In this document: positions 10,997 to 22,623 of the stretch, one piece after another | Numbering within the stretch: the stretch's first letter is position 1 | Layout of the letters: each line of letters opens with the position of its first letter | Assembly: GCA_905250025.1 (NCBI GenBank) | Contig: CAJNOJ010000069.1 | Coordinates: 68,458 to 132,457, forward strand | Length of the DNA stretch: 64,000 nucleotides | Reading direction: 5' to 3' | From: Adineta ricciae | Lineage: Eukaryota > Rotifera > Eurotatoria > Adinetida > Adinetidae | Position numbers and translations under genes: made by a program | The notes under the pieces: generated by a model | Seen by the model: the letters and a program-made list of their open reading frames with translations, nothing else | What the model was told of the DNA's origin: nothing | Databases searched by the model: none

Positions 10997-12768
10997 ATGA
11001 ACCTAAAATCGGCTAAAGAGTCCGAACGAGAAGGCTTTTCTTATTTGATTCTAGTGGGAGCTGCGCATTATCATAACTCTCAGCCTCATTCAACGCTTCG
11101 TCATCAAACTTCCATACCTGAAGCACCTAATCTTCACGCAATCAATCGTCTAGCTGTGTCCGATCAGTCATTCGATGATACACTTTCTCTAACGTCTCCA
11201 TGTACATCATCGTCGTATCCATATCTCGATCAGTTCGCCTTACGCAATGCTTCAGTTTTTGCGATTTCAACATCGGATTACAAAGATCAAAAGCTGTTCA
11301 CTAGTCTGAGTCGACTGAATATGATTTCTTCCAATCCAAATGTACGCTCATCCAAAATTCAGACACCCGACGATGCCAACAATAAGTCATCAGATGAAAA
11401 TACCAGATCCACATACGTCTCCAATATGACAACAATGATTCCAACGGATATTACACAAAAACATCTTCCAATCGAAATTCGTGTTCGCTGTATTTTTCTA
11501 CGTGTGGGTGAAATCGATACACTCAATGAGCGATTCACCAGTGAGATCTTCTTCGAAGCCTCGTGGTATACGCGAGATCACAAACATGGGTCTAAATCTG
11601 ACTCTCATCCAGGTCATTTCAATCCACAATTAGTTGTCCTCAATCATATGGGAGATTCCTTGAGACACGAAGTGAGTTGAGTTCTGTGTTCTTCAAAGAT
11701 GTAGAAATGATATTGAAAACTAGAAATGGTATTCAACTAATGCGATAGCAGAAAACGGTCTGTTCGAAGTGACTGAACATCACAAATTCAAAGGTGTTTT
11801 CTGGGAGCGAATGGAATTAAATCATTTTCCATACGACGTCCAAGAATTGTCAATATCGTTAACAACACCGTTGAACGTAAATGAGATCTACTTTGTCGAG
11901 AATAAACAAAAACCTTCCGGTGTGAATCGAACTGTATTCAGTGATCAACAATCGTGGCATTTGTACGAACATGTCGAATTCCAATTCGAACAATACCGGG
12001 AAGAATATTCCTTGAATTACGATCAAATACATCCAGTTCTCGTTTGCACCTGCCATGTTGGAAGAAAATGTGGTTATTATATTTGGTAAAGCGAACGATT
12101 GTTTTTTGAGCTGAATCTTTCTCGAACGTTTCGTCTAGGAATGCATATTTTCTCATATTTCTTATTACGTCCGCGGCCCTCTCAACATTCGCTATTCCGC
12201 CATCAAACTCACATGGACGCTTACAGATTACATGTACTCTTCTTCTCACATCTGTTACTTTTCGCTGGGTTGTCAACAAATCTCTGCCGTAAGTTTCGCA
12301 AAGTCACTGTCGAATTTCTTAATCAACTGTTTTTCTCTCTCAACCAGAACAATATCCTATCTCACAGCGTTAGACGGTAAGGAAAAGCAATTGCTTTACT
12401 CTTTCAAGACCTTTTCTCCTTCTTTAGTTTACGCAATCGCGTCAATCGTTGCTTTGTGTATAATCAATGTATTTCATGGTGTTGTTAGTTATATCTATTA
12501 TAATCAAATTTATATAGCCTCTTATTTAACACCCACTGCAACCAATGCACTTCATCTGTCACTTTATCCGGAATACTCTCTTTGTCGTTTAGATCGAATT
12601 GGTTTTTACGTCTTGTCAGGTGCATTCTGTCTATATCAAATTTTAATCTTATTATGGACTTTTTGGAAACCATATAAACGGCGTCGAGCAATGAAACGAA
12701 AAGATGAGAAGAATCGAGAAGATTTTTTGAATAAACTCGGTAATGGCGAATCATCCAGTGGCAAATGA
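10997..12768 (+). CDS. Divergent pentameric ligand-gated channel-like protein without Cys-loop cysteines
   Basis: Five exons (10997-11671, 11724-12085, 12139-12288, 12348-12376, 12428-12768) encode 518 residues. The first about 150 residues are Ser/Thr-rich with no clear signal peptide. Then comes a ligand-binding-domain-like beta region (EIRVRCIFLRVGEID, KGVFWERMELNHFPYDVQEL). Four hydrophobic segments follow: YYIWNAYFLIFLITSAAL, the TM2-like QITCTLLLTSVTFRW, YAIASIVALCIINVFHGVV and RIGFYVLSGAFCLYQILILL. The segment HFPYDVQELSISL aligns with the Cys-loop FPxDxQ motif, but both flanking cysteines are absent. The TM2-TM3 linker PTISYLTALD resembles that of the superfamily. Ligand and ion selectivity cannot be told. 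A further upstream exon is possible, since a short ATG frame starts near 10857. The gene faces the glycine-receptor-like gene tail to tail. Confidence 0.75.
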
Positions 12769-13377
12769 CGGCAACCAGCGGAACGCTTCATTCGACTTTT
12801 CTTTTGCCAATGTCAAGACAACTCCAAATAGCACACCACTTGTACTTGTATATCAATAAATATCTCTACCGATCTGAGGGACATGTTGACACCTTGTCAC
12901 AGGGGAAAGCAATGACTTGATTAGATTAAGAGCATTCACAACTCATTCTTGTTTTGCGAAAAAATGATCGTCAAAATCAATTATATTTTCATTCATTCAA
13001 GAATAATTTTTAAAAAAAAGAGAGACAGAAGAACTTTCAATAGATACATAAGAATAGCTGTGAAGATATTTAATAATACATCGATCATGTATCACATTCA
13101 AGAAAAAGAGAGACAATATACTGTTCGATGATGATCATTACATTGAAGAAGAAGAAAAAACGAAGAGGGAAAACGAAACAACATCATTGTATGGTATTCG
13201 TTGATAGATTTGAACAAGAAAAAAAAAGACAACTGCACTGTTTCTTTTCCTTATTAATTGTGTGCCACTGCCAATTATTTTAAAATATATTCAACATGCA
13301 TATTGAGATAAACCATCCTAGAATATGAGAAGGCAAATTGACTTGACAGATGAATTGATTTCGAAAGCACACGAATC
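12769..13377. other. Convergent 3' region between two channel genes
   Basis: About 0.6 kb between the two tail-to-tail channel genes. It contains AATAAA on the plus strand near 12855 (ATCAATAAATATC), a likely polyadenylation signal for the plus-strand gene. It also has A-rich tracts and no supported coding sequence. Confidence 0.5.
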
Positions 13378-16300
13378 TTACCAGTAGATAATATTAAATA
13401 CAATGAAGGCAACAGGAAACAGGACTGCTGAAACAAGATCGACCTTAATTAAAGAAGTAAGTGAAAGGATGAAAACATGATTTTTCACTCACAAATTGTG
13501 CACTGTCACGAACAGGTTTAGCAGCTTTCGCTAACTGTGCTGGCTGTGACAAGACAACCTGTGGTGTTTGTGAAGGTGCGCTAGTATTTGACATCGTAGA
13601 ATAATGAGAGTGTGAAGTAGTGGTGGTAGTTCCACCACCTAGATTTCTGTCGGCACCACTTGTTTTATGAACAAGCGTTTCCATCGTTTCAGCGTTACTT
13701 TGATGTGCATCGTCTTTCTTGTAGAAATGCACTTGAGCAAGACGATTGCCAATAACCTTGAAGACGAATATGAGTAAAAAATAAAAATTCGAAAAGGACA
13801 ACAATTAGAATGAGCTAATATAGATGTAGAATGATAATATTGTGAAAATAATATATATGTACGTATATATATGTATAAATGAATGTGTACGTGTATATGT
13901 GAGAAAATTATAAGAAGAAGCTTTAGGAAAAATATTCTAGTGACCACTACGTAAGAAAAAAAATTCAATTGATTTACTCTCTCAGCAGCAAAAGATGAGC
14001 CATTCTGTAGTTTTTGTATCAGAGTGACTTTTGGTGGTCTGTCTGGATTTTTCCTCTATAACATATTGTCGAAATGTTTGTATCATACATATAGGCTAGA
14101 TGTTCAAAGCAATGGAATGGCAAGATGAAGAACTTACTTCTTTGGAGAATCGAACTTGTTGTTTAAGTTCGCCTTTTCGAGCAATAACATTAACAAGTGC
14201 GTATTCAAGCAGGCCGGCAAAAACGAAAACAAGACATGCTGACATCCAGACATCGATGGCTTTTATATATGACACACGTGGCAATTGTGACCGAATACCT
14301 AAACATGAGAAAAAACTTTGGTTACATCGAGTTCGTCGTTCGGCTTTCGACACGGGGCGATGAGGGTCAAAGTCATAAGCAAGGTCTGTAGGCAGCAAGG
14401 TGTGTTCATATTCGGAGAGGAAATAAAACATGTCTTTCTGCCTGAGACCCATAAAAATAAGCAATCAAGCATTATAGCTGTGTATTTGATAAACAGAAGA
14501 AGAAAGGAAGCGGTGAGCACGGTGTGAACAGGTGTAAAATCAATAGAAATGATTTGTTTTCATGACGAGTATTTGAATTTTGCTTTTGTTTTTTTTTATA
14601 AGTTTTTCGTTACCTGAGCTTTGAGTAGTAACTGTAAGTACAGTTAAAAGACCGACTGAAATTCTCGCTGGAACCTGAATATAGTGAGTAGAAATAAAAG
14701 TGTGCTAGTCGACTTGGATTGTGCGACCTTACCGACTTATGATCGATCCAGAATGAAACAAAAGAAAGAATCACAATAAGCATTGATGGAATATAAACTT
14801 GAACTATAGAAATGTACCTTGCTCGAATGCATACTCGCACAAAACAAAGTTCACTAAACTCACCAAGATAATAACCAAATAAACGTTTCAAATGAAGAAC
14901 AACGAGAAGGCATGTGAAACTGCCTAGAACATATCGATCGTTTAAGTAAATAAACGAGTATGATATTTGAAAAAACTTTCTTCATTTGTGTATACTTTGC
15001 TACTAACTCAGTCTAGACGATGATTGAGGTGCACGGGAAGTAGTTGTGTGGTGAATCTCTCGAAAGGAAAAGTACAAACAAACGGACAAAGAGTGCAAGC
15101 AGAAAATGCGCGCGCGTGTGTGTTGATGAGCTTGGACTACTCAAGATAAAGGTTCAAGGAAGAAAGAGAGAGAGAGAGATAGTTAAAAAACAATAAGAAA
15201 GAGAAGTTTTTTTTTGTACCTTCAGCCTTTGTTGTTACAGTAACAATGCTGAGTAGACTCAATAATGTTCGTGCAGGATGAGATTTATAGTCGATCCAGA
15301 ATGCGATAAATGATAGAGCAACAATTAACGTTGATGGCAAGTAAAGCTGTTGTAAATATAAGTTGATGTTGCGTTGAAGAGCGAGGTGTACTTCGATACA
15401 AGCGAATTTTCCTACGAGTCAGTCGAGGAGAAAAGCAAACTTATTACATAAGAAAAGACATATCATGAAAAGTAACTCAAATGAAGAAAGTTTTTTTTTC
15501 CTTTTGCCTTTGTAAATCAAATTGACAAACAAAGAAATAGAAGCAAACCTGTTGCTGTCGTTCGATTACAGTATCTTGCTTCATGGTTACTCAAAACAAA
15601 ATCGGGCATTTCAAGATCTTCATTAACTCGAATAGCACTGACATTTGGAGCTTCTTCCCAGAAAAAAGCCAAGTCATTTGTAGCAAAGCCATCTAGAGAT
15701 AAACAAATTATTTGTCAAGTGCTATTAACATTCGCTTTTTAGTACGTACAACTGCCTATGTTAACTACACATGTCTGGTTATCAAGTGGGAATTTTTGTA
15801 ATTTCATTTGACAATCAAGTTTAAGTAGAAGTCTACGAGAACGAATCAAGAAGCAATCGATTGATAATTGAAACATGAAAAGACTACCAACCTTTGACTA
15901 TAGAGGACTTTGCCATCGCGATGAATACGAATCAGCCGATTGGGCACCGTTATGTCACTTCGTTTACCTTCTTTGGCATTCCGAAAGAATGAATCCGGTA
16001 CCCAAATACGATCAATCAGCGAATAATGCAAAGTGATTATTGGTGATTTGATCGCCCAATCCGTTCCAGTATAATTCAACCTTGGATCATACCACGACTG
16101 GCGAAAAATGAGATCTGTATTATAATCCTGCAAGTTAATCGTAAAGAAATTTCGCTGACATTGTTATGCTAACCTTACCATATTAACTTCATTAATCGCT
16201 GATATGGTGTTAATATGAATCGTCATTGTTACATTACATGCTTCTATAAAGAATAAGGCAAAGTAATGAATGCAGAGATCGTTTGTAAGAAAAGATTTAC

Positions 16301-16469
16301 TTCGTTGACTGAAGAACGGTCGAATACGTCGATCGTACCGACTTGAATTGATCAGTGTGTCGAGAAATTCTTCGACTGTATTAATAGTTGCATCATGCCG
16401 TAAATAATTTGTACTAGAAACAAGCGTAAAAAGAGTCATTAAGCACTGTAAATCCAAATAGGAATGCAT
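13378..16469 (-). CDS. Glycine/GABA-A-type Cys-loop chloride channel with two alternative TM1-TM2 exon sets
   Basis: Exons read on the minus strand: 16469-16301, 16243-16179, 16127-15892, 15832-15750, 15692-15549, then either set A or set B, then 14298-14138, 14055-13978, 13756-13493, 13443-13378. Each choice yields 485 residues. A signal peptide begins MHSYLDLQ. The ligand-binding domain ends in a canonical Cys-loop, DC then 13 residues then C, with FPLDNQT. TM3 is [20 protein letters not shown] and TM4 is [16 protein letters not shown]; the last exon ends with the stop right after YW, as in many anion channels. The set-B PAR motif before TM2 and TVTTQSSG match glycine receptors, so anion selectivity is inferred. 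The TM3-TM4 loop is Thr/Ser-rich. Ligand could be glycine, GABA or glutamate; the sequence alone does not decide. Confidence 0.88.
14614..14923 (-). other. Alternative exon set B (three exons) encoding pre-TM1, TM1 and TM2
   Basis: Exons 14923-14864 (60 nt), 14803-14733 (71 nt) and 14674-14614 (61 nt) sum to 192 nt. They encode [33 protein letters not shown] and [19 protein letters not shown]. They enter in phase 1 and leave in phase 1, the same phases as set A. This version is the closer match to vertebrate glycine receptor. Confidence 0.8.
15220..15411 (-). other. Alternative exon A (single exon) encoding pre-TM1, TM1 and TM2
   Basis: One 192-nt exon encodes [20 protein letters not shown], then [19 protein letters not shown], a short charged linker and [19 protein letters not shown]. 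It is flanked by acceptor CGTAG and donor GGTACA. It begins and ends in phase 1, exactly like set B, and has exactly the same coding length, so the two can replace each other but joining both would add a second TM1-TM2. Confidence 0.8.
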
Positions 16470-17987
16470 GTCTAGTTGGCGATAAACGCGAGACGGTGGC
16501 TGATGGATTGACTTTAAATAATGATGCGTAGCATCAACCAACAGAAAATGAATAATGTAAATAACTGGCAAATACGAAGAATCTTAACCAAAAATGCAAG
16601 AAGAACAGCAACATCGTCTTGTCTCATACATAGATGATGTCCGATGTTCTTGATACGTGAATATTAATACCGATGACATTTTCAACGAAGGGAATATAAA
16701 TAAATAGTTGACAAACGTATGGTTGTGAAATTTAATCTATTTTTCTAGATGTTTTTTTGATGGAAAGAAACAGAAGTTTTCGACGCCGTTTATCAGAGAC
16801 ATTGATACGTAATCTCGAAGAGAGACGACATCATCGAACAAGCTGGAGCCAACAGTAATAGTGGGCACAAACAACTGACAAATGATGAAATAAAAGAGAG
16901 AGAGAGAAGAAAAGCGGAAGAGGGAACAGTCGGCGAAGAAACGACGTCTTCTATTTGTCGTCGGACGAGAACGCTAATAGTAGAAGATCTGTCTAGGGTC
17001 CTTTGCTTTGATGAAATATTAAAAAAAGAGTAATTGAACAACAAATTAACTCTCGATTTGACATGTAAAGCAATGCTCTCCTAGTGCCTTTGAATAAAGC
17101 AAATTTTTATTCTACTCAATCAATCTATCTTACACATTACGTTTCCGATTCAACTCAAGGTCAATGAACAGGCAGCAGCATCAGTAGCGCTTCACATACT
17201 CTCATACACTTCCTATTGAAACAAGTTCTTTTTAATCGAATATGGGCTAGAATCATATTAATTAAATACAGACACGGCAGGAAAAGAAAAGAAAAGAAAA
17301 GAAAAGAAAAGAAAAGAAAAGAATGCTTTATGGAAAATTGAACAGGAATTTTTCAAATATAATGCGCTCAGTCAGCAGGAAGTTGCTTACATGAAACTTT
17401 CTCTGCTGATACGAACTAATCGATCCACTGATGAGAAGCAAAGGAGCAATCAATCTCATTACCACCCGCATTTTTGTCGATCTTTCAATAGATTTCTTTA
17501 TTATTTATGAAGTATGTTCATGCAAACAACTAATATTAACTCTCTTCCTATTTGTATATACGGGCAATTCGTATTCATTCTGCTTGTTGTTTATTAGTTC
17601 CACTTATCAATGCAGTATTACCATTTTGGTATCTAGAGAGATAGACAATGAAGCTTTATAATCGTATCTTCGCCGAAAAAGCATTTAAGTGTCATACTAT
17701 CTCTTCTCTATATTAGCTTAGAAAAAAAACATTATAAAGTCGAAAGACAATGACAGAAAAGTCCCTCCGGCAAGGTGTTTTTTTTCGATGTAGATCAATT
17801 TACTCTCGACTGACGAGGGACGACAACAAAGCGTCTATACATGTACGATCTGAGGAGGGGAAAACGCCTATCAGACATGTGTTGACAAATTTGAAAGCGG
17901 TTAATTAGGAAGTTTTCCACTGGTGTAACTATGATATACACTCGGAAAGCACACAAACAAGATTCTATGCCTTAAAACGATTTTCTC
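16470..17987. other. Intergenic region with a pentanucleotide repeat
   Basis: About 1.5 kb upstream of the glycine-receptor-like gene. No gene is supported; apparent frames lack known motifs. It includes the GAAAA repeat listed separately and probably the promoter of the channel gene on its left side. Confidence 0.45.
17281..17322. repeat. (GAAAA)8 microsatellite
   Basis: Eight perfect copies of GAAAA plus GA. A shorter complementary tract of TTTTC units occurs at 35769-35794. Confidence 0.95.
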
Positions 17988-18206
17988 TTACGCACTCGAA
18001 ACTTCCGCTTGCCGCCCTATTCTCGGGAGCTTGTTATTTACAAAATTTGAACTGGAAAAATTCAAAGGTAGAAGGCAAATTAGTGAGACCCACCTTTCCA
18101 CCGGCTCTTCGTGGGTTTTGCTCGCCCACATCTCTTGAGATGCGACTGGTTGATATAATAGACAAGTGTTCAAGACAAGTAAAATCAAAATGTTGAGAAG
18201 AATCAT
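17988..18206 (-). CDS. Candidate secreted peptide precursor with an amidation-type KLPRIGR site
   Basis: A small frame with a strong signal peptide (MILLNILILLVLNTCLLY, cleavage likely after PVAS). It is 72 residues if read straight through, or 58 if a 42-nt intron with GTGGGT and TTTTTCCAG ends (18093-18052) is removed; both keep the same frame. The C-terminal part reads SNFVNNKLPRIGR then QAEVSSA. Gly-Arg after PRI is a standard amidation and cleavage signal, so a peptide ending LPRI-amide is possible, reminiscent of the PRX-amide neuropeptides. Only one copy of the peptide is present, and the protein has no wider family I can name. Real coding status is uncertain. Confidence 0.45.
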   Translation of the reverse strand: MILLNILILLVLNTCLLYQPVASQEMWASKTHEEPVERWVSLICLLPLNFSSSNFVNNKLPRIGRQAEVSSA

Positions 18207-18229
18207 TGTTGTCGATGATTAACATTGCC

Positions 18230-20235
18230 ACTCCGAAGCTTATGTTAAGACATTCTCTAACTATTCATTACTGTTGCTGCACTACTGCTAACAACATTAT
18301 TTCTTCTATATTTTTCTCTCTACCCTTCATTCCCTTGCTTCTCCCTTTCTCGTTTCTCTATTCATAGCCACCGTAGCAAGTTTCTTTCTTTTAGTATCAC
18401 TTCTGTAATATAAAAAAAAAGGATTTTTAGACGTGCGTGTCGATCAGAGCTTTGTTTTTGCTCTCCTCCATCATTTTCTCTTCGTATTAGATAGCTTTTC
18501 CTCTCTCTCCTCTCTCTCTCTCTCGTTTTCTTTTCCGCTTGTAACTTTCTTCTTTTTATTATGCTGGAACATCAAGCTCCAAGGCAATGTACATTCACAC
18601 CCACCCTCTTCAACAGTTTACAAACAAACAAAAGCTATAAATAACGACCCCGCCGTTCTCATACAACGTTCACTTTCTTTGTTGTCTAAATAAAGATTAA
18701 GATTAATAATTTCTTCTGTTTAAACAAGGAAAACGATCCAGAGAGAGAGAGAGCAGACTTTGGACTCGACATTTGGGCTCTTTAACAAATGGGAAGACGA
18801 TGATGTCGACGAAAGAGAACGTAAATGAATGTAATAATCGCCTGTAGAGGAGATTGAGCGACTCATAAACAACATCTTCTATATGATTTTCCTATTCCCT
18901 CAAGGCAAATCTATTTTATACGCCTGTGCTTTCACCGTGATTAGAAAAAAAAGATAATGAGTTTCACAATATTCGATTTCTTCGACAACATGTATATTGC
19001 ACACAGAATAATCATTGTTGTTGTTAAACAAACGAAAGCATTTTGAAAGATAAATGAAATTTTCTTTGATCTTCATTGCTCATTCAGATCCTATTCCATA
19101 ATCGAATTTCTAGTTATTGATGTTGTTCTTGCAATCACTAACCGGATGTGGAAGCTTTCTGTTTATACACTCTTGGTGCAAGATATTACGCCCTTATTTT
19201 TAGTACTTTGATTAGCATAAGAATGTGTATAAAGACGTATTGAAGACTCACAATTAATTCAATGTTCAAAAAAAAAAGAATGAAAAGGATGGATGTCAAG
19301 GACATATTGTGAATCTCTTGTGCATTTCTTCAGATTATCAATAGAAAGAGTATATCGGAGAAAAAACTTTTCACAAACAGATCTCTTTTGTCCGAAGATC
19401 ATCGGGAAAAGGAGGTAAAGGCGGGAAGAGGAAGAAAGGATCAATGCAAACTATTCACGCTCCCATGCACACATTGACTGGATTTCTCATATAATTGTAA
19501 TGAACTGTAAGTCTCATGTTAAGGTGTACTTCTTTTCATAATAATAATAAAAAAAGTCGAATGATAATAGTGCATCTAGTTGCAATTGCATGTGTGCTAA
19601 ATGAATAAAGCTAACCAGTTAGACTTAATTGCTAGTTTGTCTAATGAGGAAGGATGGATTGCCGCTATTAGATTTCATGTTCGAATATCTTTCACTCTCT
19701 TATTAAGGATTAGTTTAAAGGAAAAAACGACAAGATAGTGTGTGTGTTCAATGGCGTTAAAATATCCTGTTTGCATGTATGTCATCGGCCAAGCAACAAT
19801 CGTATGAAAGGAAGAAGTTTTTTTTCTCACTTTATTCTTGGTATTATGATTATTATGATTACTTTAATTTGACATCCTACCCAACACTTCAGCTAATTCT
19901 GGCAAGAAATTGTAGTTCTACTACACAGTATGTCTATCGTGTAATTAGACATAGGGAGAGAGAAAGAGGAAGAAGTCGATCTCATGTTGAATTTTAATAT
20001 TAACAATCATAATGATATAAGAACAAGATTAGACGAAGTGTTGCCATTATTCTCTCATTTGACTTGCGAACGAGTTATTTATGACAAGTTTCTGACATAA
20101 CTTGTCGATAAAATTATCGACAGTATCAACCTTGTGAAACATTTTCTTCTTCTTTTTTTTTATTCCTATTAGTTTAACTAAGCTCGCATGCCTTGGGCAC
20201 ACAAGAATATCTGTAAATTAGATCAAGATTTTAAC
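18230..20235. other. Intergenic region, no gene seen
   Basis: About 2 kb of AT-rich sequence with pyrimidine-rich runs (CTCTCTCTCTCTCTCTC near 18508-18524) and short open frames. I recognise no protein, RNA gene or element in it. Confidence 0.4.
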
Positions 20236-20442
20236 CTACCGATCAGATGATTGAGACCGACTCGGATCGATCATTTTTCTCCAAAGTTGGTGATTTGGAT
20301 GACCGTCTTCTAGATCAGGTGTGTCCGTTAAGGTCGCTCCTACCGTCGTTGTTGTCGCCTTAGGAGCAGCATATGAACAAAAAACGAAGAATTGATTGTG
20401 AATCCAGAGTGTTAATGTAAGAAGCAATTGCATGAAACGCAT
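20236..20442 (-). CDS. Candidate small secreted protein, unknown
   Basis: A 68-residue frame starts with MRFMQLLLTLTLWIHNQ and a hydrophobic run ending FCSYAAP, a plausible signal peptide. It continues with a Thr-rich stretch, DLEDGHPNHQLWRKM and a Ser/Arg-rich end. The stop codon overlaps a GGTAGGT donor-like sequence, so this could also be the first exon of a longer gene whose next exon I could not place. No family is recognised. Confidence 0.3.
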   Translation of the reverse strand: MRFMQLLLTLTLWIHNQFFVFCSYAAPKATTTTVGATLTDTPDLEDGHPNHQLWRKMIDPSRSQSSDR

Positions 20443-22623
20443 GGCACATTACAACAGAAATAATGACTGACGATTCGTCAGCCTGGAGATGGATCATCCA
20501 TCCATGTCATTGATAATGTTCGTCCATCTAATGAGTGTTTAAAGGAATTTATGTTTATATATACCGTGGAAGGAGTCGTAAAGCTAGCAGACGTGAATAA
20601 AGAGAGGGAGACAGGGAGAGGGAGAGGGAGACGCACACAGAGAGAGAATGAGAGAAAGAAAAATGAGGAGGAAAAACTACGAGAGATCAGAAGAAAAAGG
20701 AAAAGAATAGAGACGAGCCGTAACGATATATCACGCATTACGTGGTAGATTTGTTATTTTTTATTTTCAGCTTTTTGTTCATTTCCACATTTCTATTCTC
20801 TTACGCTCTCTTTCTCCTGTCTACATTTTTCTCCCTAGATATGTCGCGACTCATGCAGTAAAAAAGACATAATCTTCCTTCTCCTTCTTCATCTTCCCTT
20901 TTTTTCTGTTACGCCTTCTGCTATCAACGCTGTTAATGATAATAGGCGGATGGTGGTGATCCGTCTTTCTTATATAAATATAAACGTCTAGTGTCATCAA
21001 AGTATATCTTGTCTTTCTTTCTTCGTTATCGCATCGATGAGTTCATATTCTTTTACTTATTATTAATTATTCGGACAAAATATTCCATCACACGTTGGCT
21101 TTTTTATGCTCTGCCTCTCTCTCTCTCTCTTCCTTCATCCTTATCTTATTCATCATCTTAGCAAATGAATACATGAGAGATTATATTTACCATTTAATTT
21201 CCTCTCTTAATCTCGACGTAATCAATAACACAAGGGAAATTTGTCCTATTCACCAAAGTATAACAAACAAAAACCTATTGAAATAATATTCGAAAAAGGA
21301 AAGATCATGACTGTCCCTCGAAAGTCAATGTAAACATTGCTATGATTAATCGAAGGAGATATATCTCTTTCGGAAGGAAAACGACAAAAGGCCGATTGAG
21401 GAGATGAATAACAAAAGGTTTTACTCTTCGACAAGTGATTGATAACTTCGGCATTTTGCCATAGTGTTTTCCATGAAAAGATAATTAACCATCGTCGTAA
21501 TGCTAAGGAAAACGAAAAACGACAAATTTATGACACTAATTCATATTGAATATGACAGAAAATGTGTTAAAGTAGGAAAAGAAATCATTTCGAAGTCTTT
21601 GATCAGAGGACTGACAAAGAGTGTTATACAGCATTGCTCCACGGAACGCGTCACATAATTTCATTGCGAGGGCAACGTGTGAAAAAAGAAATCGCTTTCA
21701 TTCCATTGCCGCATCATAACTCGACGATCGAAGTCAATCGTTTGTTCCGTTTCGCTGTTGCTCGTGTCTGTTGAGTTCAGCGGAAATCAAGAGGCGTTGC
21801 AACAGATTGAGAAGAAGAAGAAGAAGAAGAAGAGAATTCGGATTGTTGCAATTGAAATAATAAAACGTTTTTTTCTTCTTTACAGTCAATGACAATTACA
21901 TCTCGTCGAACTACGTCGTTCCAAGAAATTTTTTTCTTCTCATTTACCATGTTAATCATTCAGTTGAGTTGTAATTTACTAGTCGATCCCTTAGGAACTA
22001 CAAACATCAAACATAGTTCGAGTGGACGATTAACATATGATTATCTTCATTCGAATGAATGTTCTAAGTATGTAATAGACAATCTTGATGTAGAGAGAAA
22101 GTCTTGTCGAGATGTTCACAAATAACTTTCACAATCGTACCAGTAGAGTAGAAATTTCTATCGAAATAACGACCTTCGCAAAACAATCATCAACTTTTCT
22201 TTCTTCTCCGAACAATTTGTTGTGTCGTTCGTATGCAATCGATTTAAAGACACATCTGGTTAGTTTCAATCGAAAAGACAAACTAGTGCCCAAGTTGTTT
22301 CATCTAACTTCCCGGTTATTGACATTGAAAAGCAAGTTACATCCGGTGTTGATAATAATATTGTACTACGTTCTTGCAAATAGAACAAGACTAATCTTAC
22401 CCGATGTAATCTTTCATCTCCGAACTAATGTAATCCCATATTCAAATGATATCCTGTCGATAGTATCTTTAACGAAGGAGAATTCAAAGTTTCCAGACGT
22501 GAACATATTGAATCAGTTGTTTGTTTTAGGAATATTTAGCTAAGCAATTTTCAGTCAAGTTAAAAGAGAGTAGCATTCGAATTGAATATACAATATCACA
22601 AAAGAAAAAGAAAACGAGATCGG
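20443..22623. other. Intergenic region with purine and pyrimidine tracts
   Basis: About 2.2 kb. It has a long plus-strand purine-rich tract at about 20598-20712, a TC run near 21115-21131 and a GAA run near 21812-21834. Open frames on both strands look random in composition. No gene is supported. Confidence 0.4.

Noticed and set aside
17281-17322. GAAAA repeat considered as a telomere-type or CRISPR-like array
   Set aside because: Perfect 5-base units without spacers, a plain microsatellite; it does not match known animal telomere repeats.
18052-18093. Intron inside the peptide precursor
   Set aside because: It has good ends, but at 42 bases it is shorter than the other introns here and removal does not change the frame, so the unspliced reading is equally possible; not asserted.
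22112-22543. 143-codon plus-strand frame
   Set aside because: Composition is Leu/Ser/Asn-rich without a recognisable domain, and no splice signals or ATG context support it. Possible but not callable.
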